Part shown: one piece after another, positions 10,281 through 21,376 of the stretch
How positions within the stretch are numbered: position 1 is the stretch's first letter
Layout of the letters: each line of letters begins with the position of its first letter
NCBI RefSeq assembly: GCF_025370935.1
Contig: NC_133472.1
Location: forward strand, 44,647,308 to 44,711,307
Source: Choristoneura fumiferana
Lineage: Eukaryota > Arthropoda > Insecta > Lepidoptera > Tortricidae
Direction of reading: 5' to 3'
Length of the DNA: 64,000 bases
The notes under the pieces: model-generated
What the model saw: the letters and a program-made list of their open reading frames with translations, nothing else
What the model was told of the DNA's origin: nothing
Databases searched by the model: none
Program-made: the position numbers and the translations under genes

Positions 10281-10374
10281 ATGCTCCGTAAAGTAATTTC
10301 AGTGCTAGTCAAGAATTAGATTACTAGTTCGAAAATTGTGTTTTTCGTGTGTAATCTGTGACAGAATAACGAAG

Positions 10375-13300
10375 ATGTCGGCTAATTATGTTGCGAACGT
10401 GCCGAAGTTATTGGGCCGTGCCAACTATAGCGAATGGGTTTTCGCAGCAGAGAATTTCCTAGTATTGGAGGGCGTGCAAAAATTCATTGATGAAGAGCCT
10501 AACAAAGAGGAAATTGCGGCAGATCAAAAAACCAGAGCGAAGTTGATTTTAACTATCGATTCGTCTTTATTTGTTCATGTCAAAGATGTGAAAACTACGA
10601 CTCAATTATGGAACAGACTCAAAAATTTATTTGATGATTCCGGCTATGCAAGAAAGATTACGCTACTACGAAATCTTATTTCGATACGACTCGAAAATTG
10701 CAGTTCTATGACGGCATACGTGACTCAAGTTGTAGAAAATGGCCAGAAATTGAGCAGAACGGGTTTTAACATCAGTGATGAATGGATTGGCTCGCTTTTA
10801 TTAGCGGGATTGCCAGAGAAATATTCCCCTATGATCATGGCGATCGAGCATTCAGGGATTTCTATTTCGGCGGACTCCATTAAAACAAAACTTCTTGACA
10901 TGGAAGAAAAAAATTCAAATTTGAATTTGAACGAGAACGGAACGAATGAAATTGAAAGCGCATTTGCCAGTTCGCATTACCAACATAAGAAGAACAAAAT
11001 GAAAGTCTATGGCGAAAAGCATGATGGCGGCAATTCGTCAATGTCAAATTCGAAAAATGTCAAATGTTTTCGATGTAAACAAGCCGGGCATTACCGCAAT
11101 CAGTGTCCTAATGTTGAAAATAGTTCTTCGGCGTTAAAGAAAAGTACGCGAAAACCGTCAAATGCATTCAGTGCTGTGTTTTTGAGTGGCAATTTTAAGA
11201 AAAACGACTGGTATGTCGATTCTGGAGCTAGTGCTCACCTGACAGCTAACGAAAGTTGGATTAAAAATGGTTCATATGAGCCGGCCATTCGGGAGATTGT
11301 TGTCGCAAACAAGGAAAGCGTTCCTGTGTTGTGCAGTGGTGATGTGCAGATTGCTACAATAGGAAGCGACAGCGAATACGACATCGTTGTTCAAAACGTA
11401 TTGTGTGTTCCGAATATAACCACAAACTTGTTATCAGTAAGTCAGTTGATTAACAAGGGTAACAAAGTGGAGTTCAATGATGAAAGTTGTAAGATTTTTA
11501 ACAAGAAGGGAGATCTTGTTGCAACAGCTTCATTGATGAATGGAGTTTACAAGTTGAACATGCCAGAAAATACGACTGTTGCCATGGCCGCGTCTGCTGA
11601 CACCTGGCATCGCCGCCTGGGGCATGTAAATAGTGCTTATATGAACAAAATGCAGAATGCAGTGGAAGGATTTAACCTACAAGGAAAGGTGGACCATATA
11701 AGCAAGGCATCATGCAAGGTATGTTGTGAAGGGAAACAATGTCGCTTGCCTTTTCCCAATGAAGGCAACAGAAGTGATACACTGCTGAATATAGTGCACA
11801 CTGACATTTGTGGACCCATGGAAGTTGAATCCATCGGGGGATCAAGATACTACCTGTTGTTTGTCGATGATTTCAGTCGTATGGCATTTATATTTTTCAT
11901 TAAGAATAAGAGTGAAGCTCTGACGTGTTTCAAGGAATTCAAAGCAAAAGTTGAAAACCAGCTTGGCAAGAAGATTAAGATCTTAAGAAGTGACAATGGC
12001 CGGGAGTTCTGTAATAACCAGTTTGATGATTATCTGAAAGAGAGTGGAATCATTCATCAGAGGAGTAATAATTACAGTCCTGAACAGAACGGCTTATGCG
12101 AAAGGTTGAACAGATCAGTGGTTGAGAAGGCACGATGCTTGCTGTATGATGGTGGTTTAAGCTTGGAATTCTGGGCAGAGGCTGCGAACACTGCGGTCTA
12201 CCTGCGGAACAGAACTGTGGCAGCAGGATTAAACGGAAAGACACCATATGAAGTGTGGACCAACACCAAGCCAGATCTGAGTCACTTAAGAATCTTCGGT
12301 AGTACAGTGATGGTACATGTTGCCAAGGAGAAGAGACACAAGTGGGACAAGAAGTCTCGTCAATGTATCTTGTTGGGTTATCCAGAGAATGTCAAAGGAT
12401 ATCGCTTATTTGACCCGGAAACCAGATCTATCTTTATCAGCAGAGATGTGATAATCATGGAGAAGACTAATGACTCTGATTGTGTCATTGAGGTTCAGGA
12501 GAAGACAGACTCCAATGGAAATCAGAAAGAAGAGTTGGAGATAAGTCGAGATTCAGTGGGGGATGACTATGAAGACCAGTCCAGTACTCTGGTAGACTCA
12601 TCAGGAGACCAATTTACTGAATTTGAGACAGCTGACACATCAGAAAACACAAGTACTCCGATAAAGATAAGACCACAGAGAGAAAGACGTCCACCAGAAA
12701 GATATGGCATTACAAATATTTGCATAGCAGACAAGATAGATGATGCTAGCGGGCTATCATTGCAAGAAGCTTTACAAGGACCAGAGAAAGCGCACTGGAA
12801 GCAAGCAATGACAGATGAGTTGAAAAGCTTTGAAGAAAATGATGCTTGGGAACTTGTCAGTGTTCCAGATAAGGCTAGCATTGTGAAATGCAAATGGGTA
12901 CTTAAGAAGAAGTATGATAGTGAAAACCATGTGCGTTACCGAGCAAGGTTAGTGGCCAAGGGCTTTACACAAAAGCTGGGTGTGGACTATGAGGAGACCT
13001 TCTCGCCCGTGGTAAGATACACAACTTTAAGACTTTTATTTGCATTGGCTGTGCGATTAGGGTTTGATATCTCACATTTAGATGTAACGACTGCTTTCCT
13101 GAACGGTTTTCTTGAGGAAACAATTTACATGCAGATTCCTGAGGGTTTTGTTGGTGGTAATACTGATGGCAAGGTGCTTAAGTTGAAGCGTGCCATTTAT
13201 GGCCTAAAGCAATCCTCAAGGGCATGGTACAGGAGGGTAGATGATTGTTTAGTTCAGAGTGGATATATCAAGTCAAAACTAGAACCCTGTTTGTATGTTA

Positions 13301-14280
13301 ACAGTAGTAATGGTTTGAAGACTATAATAGCTTTATATGTCGATGATTTTTTCTTGTTTTCCAATGATGAGCAGGAAACAAAGCGAATAAAGCAGGAACT
13401 TTCTTCTCAGTTCAAGCTAAAAGATCTAGGACAGGTCAAACAGTGCCTAGGTATGAATGTTAACATTGATAAACAGAATAATGTAATAACATTGGATCAG
13501 GAAAGTTATATTGATCAATTGTTGCATAGGTTCAATATGACTGAGAGCAAAGTTGCTGAGACTCCTATGGAGGAGAAATTAAATTTAGAAAAAGCTAGCG
13601 ATTGCAAAAGCGAATTTCCTTATCAGCAGCTGATAGGCAGCCTTATGTATTTGGCAGTATTGACCAGGCCCGACATAATGTATGCTCTGTCTTATATGAG
13701 TCAGTTTAATAACTCATATAATGAGCAACATTGGTGCTATGCTAAGAGGATTCTTAGATATTTGAAAAAGACAAAGCATTATTGTTTGAAATACAGTAAA
13801 GATGGAAAAGCAGAAATTGAAGGCTTTGTTGATGCTGACTGGGCACATAATGTAGGAGACAGGAGGTCTTATACAGGGTTTAATTTTATGTTGTCTGGAG
13901 GTGCTATCTCATGGGAGAGTAAAAAGCAAAAAACAGTTGCATTGTCCAGTACTGAGGCTGAGTACATGGGTATCTCTGAAGCCTGTAAAGAAGCAATTTA
14001 TTTGAGAAACTTACAATTTGAAATAACTGGTCACATGTATGCTGTTGTTCTGTACAATGACAACCAAAGTGCTCAGAAGTTGCTGGCGAATCCTGTCTTT
14101 CATAAGCGGTCTAAGCACATAGATGTGCGTTACCATTTTTGTAGGGAAAGTGTAGCTGACAAGTTAGTTCAGACTTTGTACTTGCCCACAGCAGATATGC
14201 CTGCGGATCTGCTGACTAAAAGTCTTAGTGCAACTAAACATTATAGGTTTATGTTTATGTTGGGGCTAGTGCCAAAGTAG
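10375..14280 (+). CDS. Copia Gag-Pol polyprotein (1301 aa)
   Basis: This single frame encodes capsid, protease, integrase, reverse transcriptase and RNase H in Copia order. I start at the ATG at 10375 (MSANYV), 109 bp after the LTR; the upstream in-frame codons lack an ATG. Gag occupies about residues 1-250, with a CCHC knuckle (C231, C234, H239, C244). The protease has DSGA with catalytic D282. The integrase has an HHCC-type start (WHRRLGH at about 411-417) and catalytic D477, D540 and E576, with 35 residues between the last two. The reverse transcriptase is at about 815-1060 with D903 and YVDD (D990, D991). RNase H has D1153, E1194 and D1229. No stop or frameshift interrupts it and all key residues are present, so it may still be able to move. 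There is no env-like frame. Confidence 0.97.
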   Translation: MSANYVANVPKLLGRANYSEWVFAAENFLVLEGVQKFIDEEPNKEEIAADQKTRAKLILTIDSSLFVHVKDVKTTTQLWNRLKNLFDDSGYARKITLLRNLISIRLENCSSMTAYVTQVVENGQKLSRTGFNISDEWIGSLLLAGLPEKYSPMIMAIEHSGISISADSIKTKLLDMEEKNSNLNLNENGTNEIESAFASSHYQHKKNKMKVYGEKHDGGNSSMSNSKNVKCFRCKQAGHYRNQCPNVENSSSALKKSTRKPSNAFSAVFLSGNFKKNDWYVDSGASAHLTANESWIKNGSYEPAIREIVVANKESVPVLCSGDVQIATIGSDSEYDIVVQNVLCVPNITTNLLSVSQLINKGNKVEFNDESCKIFNKKGDLVATASLMNGVYKLNMPENTTVAMAASADTWHRRLGHVNSAYMNKMQNAVEGFNLQGKVDHISKASCKVCCEGKQCRLPFPNEGNRSDTLLNIVHTDICGPMEVESIGGSRYYLLFVDDFSRMAFIFFIKNKSEALTCFKEFKAKVENQLGKKIKILRSDNGREFCNNQFDDYLKESGIIHQRSNNYSPEQNGLCERLNRSVVEKARCLLYDGGLSLEFWAEAANTAVYLRNRTVAAGLNGKTPYEVWTNTKPDLSHLRIFGSTVMVHVAKEKRHKWDKKSRQCILLGYPENVKGYRLFDPETRSIFISRDVIIMEKTNDSDCVIEVQEKTDSNGNQKEELEISRDSVGDDYEDQSSTLVDSSGDQFTEFETADTSENTSTPIKIRPQRERRPPERYGITNICIADKIDDASGLSLQEALQGPEKAHWKQAMTDELKSFEENDAWELVSVPDKASIVKCKWVLKKKYDSENHVRYRARLVAKGFTQKLGVDYEETFSPVVRYTTLRLLFALAVRLGFDISHLDVTTAFLNGFLEETIYMQIPEGFVGGNTDGKVLKLKRAIYGLKQSSRAWYRRVDDCLVQSGYIKSKLEPCLYVNSSNGLKTIIALYVDDFFLFSNDEQETKRIKQELSSQFKLKDLGQVKQCLGMNVNIDKQNNVITLDQESYIDQLLHRFNMTESKVAETPMEEKLNLEKASDCKSEFPYQQLIGSLMYLAVLTRPDIMYALSYMSQFNNSYNEQHWCYAKRILRYLKKTKHYCLKYSKDGKAEIEGFVDADWAHNVGDRRSYTGFNFMLSGGAISWESKKQKTVALSSTEAEYMGISEACKEAIYLRNLQFEITGHMYAVVLYNDNQSAQKLLANPVFHKRSKHIDVRYHFCRESVADKLVQTLYLPTADMPADLLTKSLSATKHYRFMFMLGLVPK

Positions 14281-14314
14281 TTTAGTTTTTGATAATGCTT
14301 GTATATTTGATATA

Positions 14315-14321
14315 GTGGGGG
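14315..14321 (+). other. Copia polypurine tract
   Basis: The bases just before the 3' LTR read AGTGGGGG, running up to the LTR's TG. This is the expected plus-strand primer position of an LTR retrotransposon. Confidence 0.75.
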
Positions 14322-14482
14322 TGTTGTTTATGATATCAAAATAAGTAGATATTAGCTATGGTGAATGGAAGACCGAATGAACTACTTGTATACAGCTTTC
14401 TTATGTCTCAATAAAGTCACTCTTCGTTTAGCAGCAGAACTGTGTGTTTGTCTAAATCTTAATAGATACTAGATTTCTCTCA
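14322..14482 (+). repeat. Copia 3' LTR
   Basis: 161 bp, apparently identical to the 5' LTR. AATAAA is at 14410-14415. It is followed by the target duplication TTTAC. Confidence 0.96.
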
Positions 14483-14515
14483 TTTACGTGTCTGAAACCG
14501 CGGGTAAACACTAGT

Positions 14516-14811
14516 TATACATATAATGGGCGTTTATTTAAAAGGCACGTTTTGTTTGTTTGGTACCCTCAGTGTGTGACTTCGACTCGCACTCTCACAT
14601 CCTTATTAAATAGACAAGTCAATATCACGATGGCTGGTTAATCCCCCCGTCCTATAAAGGGCCCCCCTCCAACTAGCTTCGCTAAGCAGACAATGATAAT
14701 TGCCTGCGATAACATCCCAAGTAGGGATGGGCCCCGCTGGTCCTATAGTTAGCCGAAACTTGTTTATTTTTTTGGCTAAATATTTCTTGGTCGCCCACAG
14801 ACCATATCATC
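14516..14811. other. No gene seen
   Basis: Intronic DNA with C-runs (for example 14641-14675) but no recognisable exon or repeat partner elsewhere in the window. Confidence 0.4.
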
Positions 14812-15016
14812 TAAACTCCAATGCAATAGAATCTGACAAGCCTGTAGACACTTCCAGCCTACTAATATAAACACCGGGCTGCCTAAGGCTTTGTGATGTG
14901 ATTGTTATTCTTTTTTGATTCCTTTTAGATGATAATTGCAACAACAGGGACATATATAATCAAGTGTGCCCACGATACGGTGTTCTTAAATATGTAGAAA
15001 ATTGACAGATTCTATT
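14812..15016 (-). repeat. 205-bp dispersed repeat, partner at 50148-50352
   Basis: The reverse complement of this stretch matches 50148-50352 over its full length with only scattered differences. It carries 'gtgggcacacttgattatat' and 'cctaaggctttgtgatgtga'-type blocks. It has no frame and no clear termini. Confidence 0.8.
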
Positions 15017-15044
15017 GAATTGTACTTTAAACATCTAAAGCATC

Positions 15045-15232
15045 AATAAAGTGCGAGGATTTCTTGCGAGGGATGTGTTTTTCATTAACCAATAGAAACG
15101 CTACATTTACACATTCTCGCACAGCACATCCCTGGTGGAAACAGCTGAGCGTAGCGAGGCGAGGCAGATGAAGCGTGTCTATTGGTTCATGAAAAACATA
15201 TTTCTCGCAACATACGTTGTCTCGCAACGTAC
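15045..15232. mobile_element. MITE with 'aaccaatag' arms
   Basis: An imperfect inverted repeat pairs 'ttttcattaaccaatag' with 'ctattggttcatgaaaa'. Related sequence is at 33755-33900 (gtgaaccaatagaaactc and 'ctctggtggaaacagctgag'), in reduced form near 17505-17570, and before the MITE-A at 20532. Confidence 0.55.
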
Positions 15233-15591
15233 CGATACGTAAAATATTTTTAACTTTTGTTTAACTTACTGAACAATTTAATGTATAGTATTAGTATGAT
15301 CTACTTTGTTATTTTACAATGTGTATTAATCGAACAAAAAAAATTGTGCTAGCTTTACTTAAAACAGAATTACAAAGATTTGAAATTCATGACTAGACAG
15401 AGATAGACATAATTTGCATGTGACGTCACACGCAATAAAGACTGAAAGGGCGTTTATTCTAGCGTTTCAACCGCCACATTTGTCTGGTCACATTTTTTAT
15501 GAATCGGCTGTAGATTTTGATGTCATTTCTGATTATTTGTTATGAGTTCATGTATTTTTTTTATACAGTATAGGCTTGCGTTTGGCCACAA

Positions 15592-15900
15592 TCACGCCTG
15601 ATGGAAAGCGAGGATGAGGCCTACGATGGAGCACGCTTGCCTAGTAAATGCACTTTTACCCTGTAAATCCTTGAAGCAGCAGTGCTTGCAAGAGTTGTAG
15701 TGTTCTTGAAGGCGGCCAAATTGTACCAGTCGCAGGCAGGGAATTCCACTCTTTCGCTGTGCGGTTGATGAAGGAAGAGCGAAAACGCTTTGTGCGGATT
15801 TTTGGAATGCTGACAACGTAAGGGTGGAGGCCCCGCCTACTTCTGGTCGACCTGTGGAAGAAAGGAGCAGGTGGAATAAGGTCGTGCAATTTCTAGCAGA
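15592..15900 (-). pseudogene. Non-LTR retrotransposon RT, C-terminal remnant
   Basis: Minus-strand frames encode a piece ending a jockey/CR1-like reverse transcriptase: IPPAPFFHRSTRSRRG, HPYVVSIPK and 'RTAKEWNSLPA' are typical of the last part of such ORF2 proteins. The reading shifts between two frames near 15700, so the copy is frameshifted. Nothing upstream encodes the catalytic RT core. It is a dead 5'-truncated copy. Confidence 0.75.
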
Positions 15901-16695
15901 TAACTAAAAAACTATATCAGAATATTCGGCCAAAAGTGTCCAGATGAATGAGGCGTTTGAAATGCTCGAATAATCGCCCGAAAACTTACCTACACAAGTC
16001 AAGATGTACATAATTTTCTAAAATACGATTCTGACATTTCATTTCAAATATTTACACGCTTACTTGGCTCATTAAAGTGTTTACTTTCAACTTTTACGCT
16101 ACATTTACGCAATAACAACATCGCCGAAAATCTACCTAATATATAAACTATCGCTCGTTCGCAGAAACGTTATACAACACTAGTTATTACAGGGTGAATC
16201 TAATCTTACATTTTACTACAGTTGCTTACATCTCTATTGTAGTTACAATGTAATAAAAAAGTACAATCAAAAGAAAGAAAGAGACGGCATGCGAAAGGGC
16301 GTCAAAGAACAAAGACAAACGAAAGTTAATCAACATGATATCCGGACTACATACGTCCCATTTTTAAGCATAACTCCTCTCAGAGTTAATATAACATCGG
16401 AAATTAATAATCACCTAGTTAAATGGAGTTCATGAATAAATCGGGCAAGTGCGAGTCGGACTTGCATAATGAGGATTCTGTGCAAATTGAAAATCAGGAT
16501 GATATTGGTCTTCCTTTACCAGTGTTGTGCTTTCTTGGCAAATCTTAAAGGTATCTTAAAAAAGGTACTTATTTAATACAGTTCCAGACCACTATACTTG
16601 TTTTCTTTTTTTAAGGCATTCGTATTTTTGTTATTGTAAAGATATATAAGTACATTTTTTATGATAAAAAATGATTTACGGGGATTTTTTGTTTG
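15901..16695. other. No gene seen
   Basis: AT-rich intronic DNA. A 'tcgggcaagtgcgagtcgga' repeat fragment is at 16440-16470 and a TGACGTCA-containing block is at 15418-15435. No exon was found. Confidence 0.4.
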
Positions 16696-16827
16696 TACCA
16701 TATGTGGTAAAGATAATCGTTTGTTTGTCATAACAATAATGACAATAACGTGTCTTCAACTTATGACTTTAGCGACAAAATAGGATTTGTTTAAAAATTG
16801 GTAGACCACTTATTTGGCTGATTGTAC
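16696..16827. mobile_element. MITE-B copy, degenerate and inverted
   Basis: The right end 'ggtagaccacttatttggct' plus the internal 'gtcataacaataatg' and 'cgtgtcttcaact' blocks match MITE-B. About 40 bp shorter than the other copies. Confidence 0.6.
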
Positions 16828-17059
16828 ATATTATAACGTTTCACGTGGCTTGTTAAATAAAAATATACTTTGATTGCGTTAACTTAGAACTACTGGTTCT
16901 TAGAACTAACTTAGAACTACGGGTATTGCTACCCCTACCTACCTGAATTTGATATTAATTTCACCTTAATACTCCTCGCGTTCTTTCAAAAGGGTCTCGA
17001 CAAACGGGGTTCCGTAAAACGGAACTAAAGTGCTGCCAATGGGGTTCAAGGGGCAGCAG

Positions 17060-17280
17060 ACTTGACTCATCATCATCATCATCATCATCAGCCGGAAGAC
17101 GTCCACTGCTGAACAAAGGCCTCCCCCTTAGAACGCCATAATTAACAACTCGCCACTTGCATCCACGTTGCCCGCAACTCTCACGATGTCGTCAGTCCTA
17201 GTGGGAGGCCTGTCAGCGCTTCGTCTTCCGATTTGCGGTCGCCTTGATAACTCCTCAGGTGCCTGATAAACGGTCTCAAC
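17060..17280 (+). repeat. (TCA)n-headed dispersed repeat
   Basis: A TCA microsatellite at 17069-17090 is followed by 'gccggaagacgtccactgct' and 'aacaaaggcctcccc'. The same combination, shorter, lies at 62385-62445. Non-coding. Confidence 0.6.
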
Positions 17281-17577
17281 AAACAGCTAGTCAGACGGAC
17301 AAGAGAGTGATCCTACGGGTAACATTTGTCCGTGCGGAACCCTAAAATGCCGATGGCTTCTGGTACTGTGAGCTGACCTGCGTTCCAGTAAATTCATTTA
17401 TTTCCGCGTCCTTTGACATTCTCGGTCAATATTGGACAAGACTTGTGTTAGTAAAAAGAGCACAGCATCCAATATTCAACAGTAGAAAGCTCCGTTGCCA
17501 CCAATAATGTGCGGGGATGGCGTTGCGAGGTTTTCATCAACCAATAGAGACGCTTCATTTACCTACCGAAAAAGACT

Positions 17578-17835
17578 TCCAAATTCAAATTCAAAATTCA
17601 AATGATTATTCAGTAAATAGGCCGCAATGTGCACTTTTACACGTCATTTTTTAAACTACCAGCGCTTTCGGAAAGACCATCATTGCCAAGAAGAATGCGC
17701 CGCAAGAAACTTGGAAGAAAGTAATTTTTTCATAATAATATAATTACAAATAAAATACTTAAAAACTATATAATACAATTAAAGAAAAAAAATACAAAAA
17801 ATAATAATAATAAAAATACAGGGCTGTAAGGGGTC
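17578..17835 (+). repeat. Repeat G copy (non-LTR-type 3' end)
   Basis: 'attcagtaaataggccgcaa', 'taccagcgctttcggaaaga' and 'agaatgcgccgcaagaaact' followed by an A/T-rich tail. Copies lie at 44336-44425 and 47520-47755. Confidence 0.65.
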
Positions 17836-18277
17836 CCTTAGTTACAATACTAAACACATACTATATCTAAACTATATCTACGTTCAATAAAAAGACACGT
17901 CCAGATCGCTTACCTTCTTTCTAATGATAAAAAAACGAAGTATAACTGAATCTGGTAGCGTTGGGTCTCACGTCTCCTGAATCATCTTGAATGATGGACG
18001 AAGTAACGATAGAATCGATTGATTGCTTGGGACGTTAGCTTTGAGCTATGGAAACTCAGGCAATCTGTTGTTTCAGGCAAGGACTATACAAATGGTTTAG
18101 GTTTAGGTTACGCTGCCATTTTGAAGGAGGGTTTTGACAGGCGAATTTCGCTAGATGGCGTTAAAGTCAAAGCCAAAAACCTTTTCACTCCTCTAAATTT
18201 ATCTAATCTATATATATACTTATATATAATAATTATAAAAAAATATTTTTATAAACAGATTTAGCGGTACAAAATCG

Positions 18278-18514
18278 GAAAAAAGGGAGGACAAAGGTTT
18301 CCGAAAGACAAAACTGTCTCAAAACACAGACATTCATTGCCCCGGAACGCATATTTGCCATAATTAATTTCAGATATTGCAAAATATTCACAAAACTATT
18401 CTAATTATAAATAAACCCGCGTAGCTCACCCAAAAACTATGAGATTTGACATTTCGGAGACCTCACGCTACACTAGCGCCTCTAGCGGCGAATTCATTCG
18501 CGATAGCCCTCATT
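18278..18514 (+). mobile_element. MITE-A, right half only
   Basis: Contains the right part of MITE-A ('ccgaaagacaaaactgtctc', 'gacatttcggagacctcacg') and the right terminus CGATAGCCCTCATT. The left half is absent. Confidence 0.75.
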
Positions 18515-18754
18515 GTTATTGGCATTTTGAAATACGTAGCCCTAAAAAGTTGAGTATGGCTAGACCTTAGGTATAAGTACATAAGTAAGGCCAAACTGGC
18601 AGCGTGCAGCCGAGCCCCCGCGAGTAGCGAGTTGCGCGTCAAATCACGGCCCCGTCTTTACTCCGTTAACATCATGAAGTTTTAACGAAGTTGCCTCCTA
18701 GGCCGGCGGGGCAGGCTGCGGTCTTGCCGCGAATAATTAATAAACAGCGTTTTT

Positions 18755-19320
18755 AACCCCCGACGTCAAAAGAGGGGTGTTTAAAATTTGACCGCCATGT
18801 GTGTCTGTCGCCATTGATTCGGATGCGGGTTTTTAGTTGAAAGTTGAAGTGAAATTTTCTAGCAATGGTCCTTAAATATAATTTATCGAAATCGGTTCAG
18901 CCGTTTTAGAGATATTGAACTTTGAAAGGACAATATCGGAGGTTTTCCAACTTTTTGTTGGGAAGGTTATTGAATTTGAATTTGGAAAATTCCTGACTGG
19001 TGGTGGAATATTACTTCAGTTCAACGAAAATCTTAATGGGAAGACGAGCATGACGACGCTTTATTTTTATCCACTGACGCATAAAGAGGGGTGTTAATAA
19101 GTTTGACACCAATATCTGTATTGTCTGTCTGTCTGTAGCATCGTTGCTATCCAACGGATGACTTATATCAATGCGATTTGGACGTGAAAGAGAGTTCCTT
19201 GCGGTGGTACTTAGCTATGTTTTATTAGAATCGGGTTACCTGTTTTTGGGATATTAACTTTTGAAACGATAATGTCAGGAGTATTTTAACTTTTCTAAGT
19301 TGGTTAGGTTATATTCGATT
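18755..19320 (+). repeat. Repeat H, two adjacent copies
   Basis: 'agaggggtgtttaaaatttg' at 18770 and 'agaggggtgttaataagttt' at 19084 each begin a block with 'gtctgtctg' and 'gagatattgaactttga' type sequence. Inverted relatives lie at 46890-47115, 47340-47510 and 47750-47915. No protein is supported. Confidence 0.55.
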
Positions 19321-20531
19321 TAAATAGATATAAACTCATCACTCAAATTCACAGCAGCATACAAAACTCAAAGTACAATAGAAAATGCACAATAATTATT
19401 AACATAAAACATGTGCCAAAAATAAAATTTATTTGATATTTTTAAAATGGAGAGACCTGCAGTGTTTATATTCCGTCAGAAACCTTTTGTCTGTGCCTTT
19501 TCGCTCATTCCAAATAAAGTACCTACAGCTATTAAAAAGAGACAAATCATCTCGGAACTAACATACTTAATACCAATTAAAAGTAATTTATCAATATTTG
19601 TGCGCTAAATCAGCTAACATCAGACCGTCAATCAAAACATTTGTGAAAAATTGTGGAACTATCGGAATTTCAAATCGACTCTGTTGTAATGAATCACGCC
19701 AACGGAGCCGCATTTAAAATCCACGATGTGATTTTTGGGAATTCCCGTGGGAATTTAAAGAAATCCCGGAATTTCGATTCAACCGCTGGTTCTAATGGTT
19801 TACTCTGGCAAAGCCGCGGGTAAACACTTGTTACTAAATAATTAAAAATAGAAGCCCGCTCCGCTCAGGCCAAGGCGTGTCTTTAGCTTAAATCAAGCAC
19901 GCAGAGGATGTTAGCGTAAAGGGGACAGCTTCACAGAATAGGTAATATAAAACAACGACACATTTTGAAACGGCACAGTATAGGCCCGTATGTTAACCAA
20001 CATCGTTGTCTAGTTATATTTGAGTTTTAATAAACCAAAGACTGAAAAGGAAATGCCTTAAACACCCTCTTATACCACAAGGGACCAAAAACAACAATAT
20101 CTGCACTGTAAAAATCCCTTCAGAGAAAAGACCTTTTATTACTTCTTAGAAAGTATGATGTTCATAAAACGGAGGTTTTCCCACGTTACCATTTGCGTGC
20201 ACGCACATAGTTGCCAAACAGTACGCGACCTTATTCACTATAAACATAAAGTCTATTTACGCGTTGCGATTGTTTCGGTAGGGTATTATGAACTTTGCAT
20301 ATTCTTCCTTGATAAATGTTATGTACAGTAAAAGTACTGGAGGACGGTTTTAGATGTTAAAATGTCGGCTAACAATAGGGTCTAGTCCCTAAAACAAGGC
20401 TCCCGATTGCTTTTTACTACGAAGATTTTTAGGGTTCCGTCTGAAGGAAAAAAGAACCTTTATTCAGGCTGTGTTTTCACCAGAGATGTGCCAGGATGCG
20501 TTGCGTGCGAGGAATGTGTTTGACATGAACC
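19321..20531. other. Mostly unassigned; one HEL 3' end
   Basis: 19730-19832 matches the 3' end of the Helitron-like family (gaattcccgtgggaattta, then 'aaagccgcgggtaaacactt'). The remainder shows no exon or repeat partner I can name, apart from a short 'aaccaatg' MITE piece at about 20480-20531. Confidence 0.45.
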
Positions 20532-20957
20532 AATGAGGGCTATCGTTTTTTGTCTTTCTAGTTGGCGCACTGTTGCGTGAGGTTTTTGAGTGTGGCTTTC
20601 AAAGTATGTTATTGCGGACGTGAAAACAAAGTTTAGATTAAAATCATACTTAATACACCTTAAAACCGTACCATAACAATATCGAGCAACCACAGTGTTG
20701 CATAGTCCCCGTTTTGTTCGGAAAAAAGAGGGGACAAAGGTTTCCGAAAGACAAAACTGTCTCAAAACACAGACATTCATTGCCCCGGAAAGCATATTTG
20801 CCCTAATTAATTTCAGATATTGCAAAATATTCACAAAATTCTTCTTATTATACATAAAACCGCGTAGCTCACCCAAAGACTATGAGATTTGACATTTCGG
20901 AGACCTCACGCTACACTAGCGCCTCTAGCGGCGAATTCATACGCGATAGCCCTCATT
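20532..20957 (+). mobile_element. MITE-A, full copy (426 bp)
   Basis: Ends AATGAGGGCTATCG and CGATAGCCCTCATT. The interior includes 'gcgtgaggttttt', 'cacgtccgcaataac'-type and 'ccgttttgttcggaaaaaag' blocks. It is the best plus-oriented full copy. It has no coding capacity, so transposition would depend on an enzyme from elsewhere. Confidence 0.88.
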
Positions 20958-21376
20958 GGTGCAACTCGTCGTCCAATTCATTACCCATTAAAACTAGCGC
21001 TACACTCCACGTTCATTAAGCTCTAACTAATATAATTAATACCCAACTTCCCGCCAGCAAGTTTCAGCTGTATGCAAAATGTTTACTATAACTCCAACCT
21101 ACTTCACAACTTTGACCGAGGCTGTGGAGGAACCAACCAATACAATACAATTACAATACAATACAGTGACCATATTGTACCTCTGATTAACCTCTATTAT
21201 TACTCGGTCAACAAATTTAAGAATATTTAAACATGGTCCTTCGAACCAGATTTTTTAAGAATTATGAATAACAGTGACCTAAGTGGTATAGTAAAGTGAA
21301 AAGAGTGATCAATAATTTCAAGAGAAAATTTATGACATGTGACAAAAAAAGCAGCTGTCAAAAATCAAACTTCTAA
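20958..21376. other. No gene seen
   Basis: AT-rich DNA with a short 'acaatacaatt' microsatellite-like tract at 21139-21170. No exon was recognised. Confidence 0.4.

Larger units (their letters stand above)
10105..14482 (+). mobile_element. Intact Copia-type LTR retrotransposon
   Basis: A 4378-bp element has two 161-bp LTRs (TG...CA), a 5-bp target duplication TTTAC (10100-10104 and 14483-14487), a primer-binding site, one unbroken gag-pol frame and a G-rich tract before the 3' LTR. The two LTRs read identical, so insertion was recent. It sits in the 17.5-kb intron of the dipeptidase gene in the same orientation, and its AATAAA signals could in principle affect that transcript. Confidence 0.97.
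9826..14514 (+). mobile_element. Helitron-like (HEL) element split by the Copia insertion
   Basis: The left part (9826-10104) begins TCCTACTTCCTACTAATAT after an A and carries 'cttcacgctgaaacggctgg'. The right part (14483-14514) continues 'tttacgtgtctgaaaccgcg' and ends CTAG followed by T. This is the Helitron pattern A|TC...CTRR|T. The host copy without Copia would be about 310 bp, so it is non-autonomous. Confidence 0.75.

Noticed and set aside
20460..20892. Overlapping open frames of 60-140 codons on both strands
   Set aside because: They lie in MITE-A and recur at its other copies; they follow the element, not a gene.
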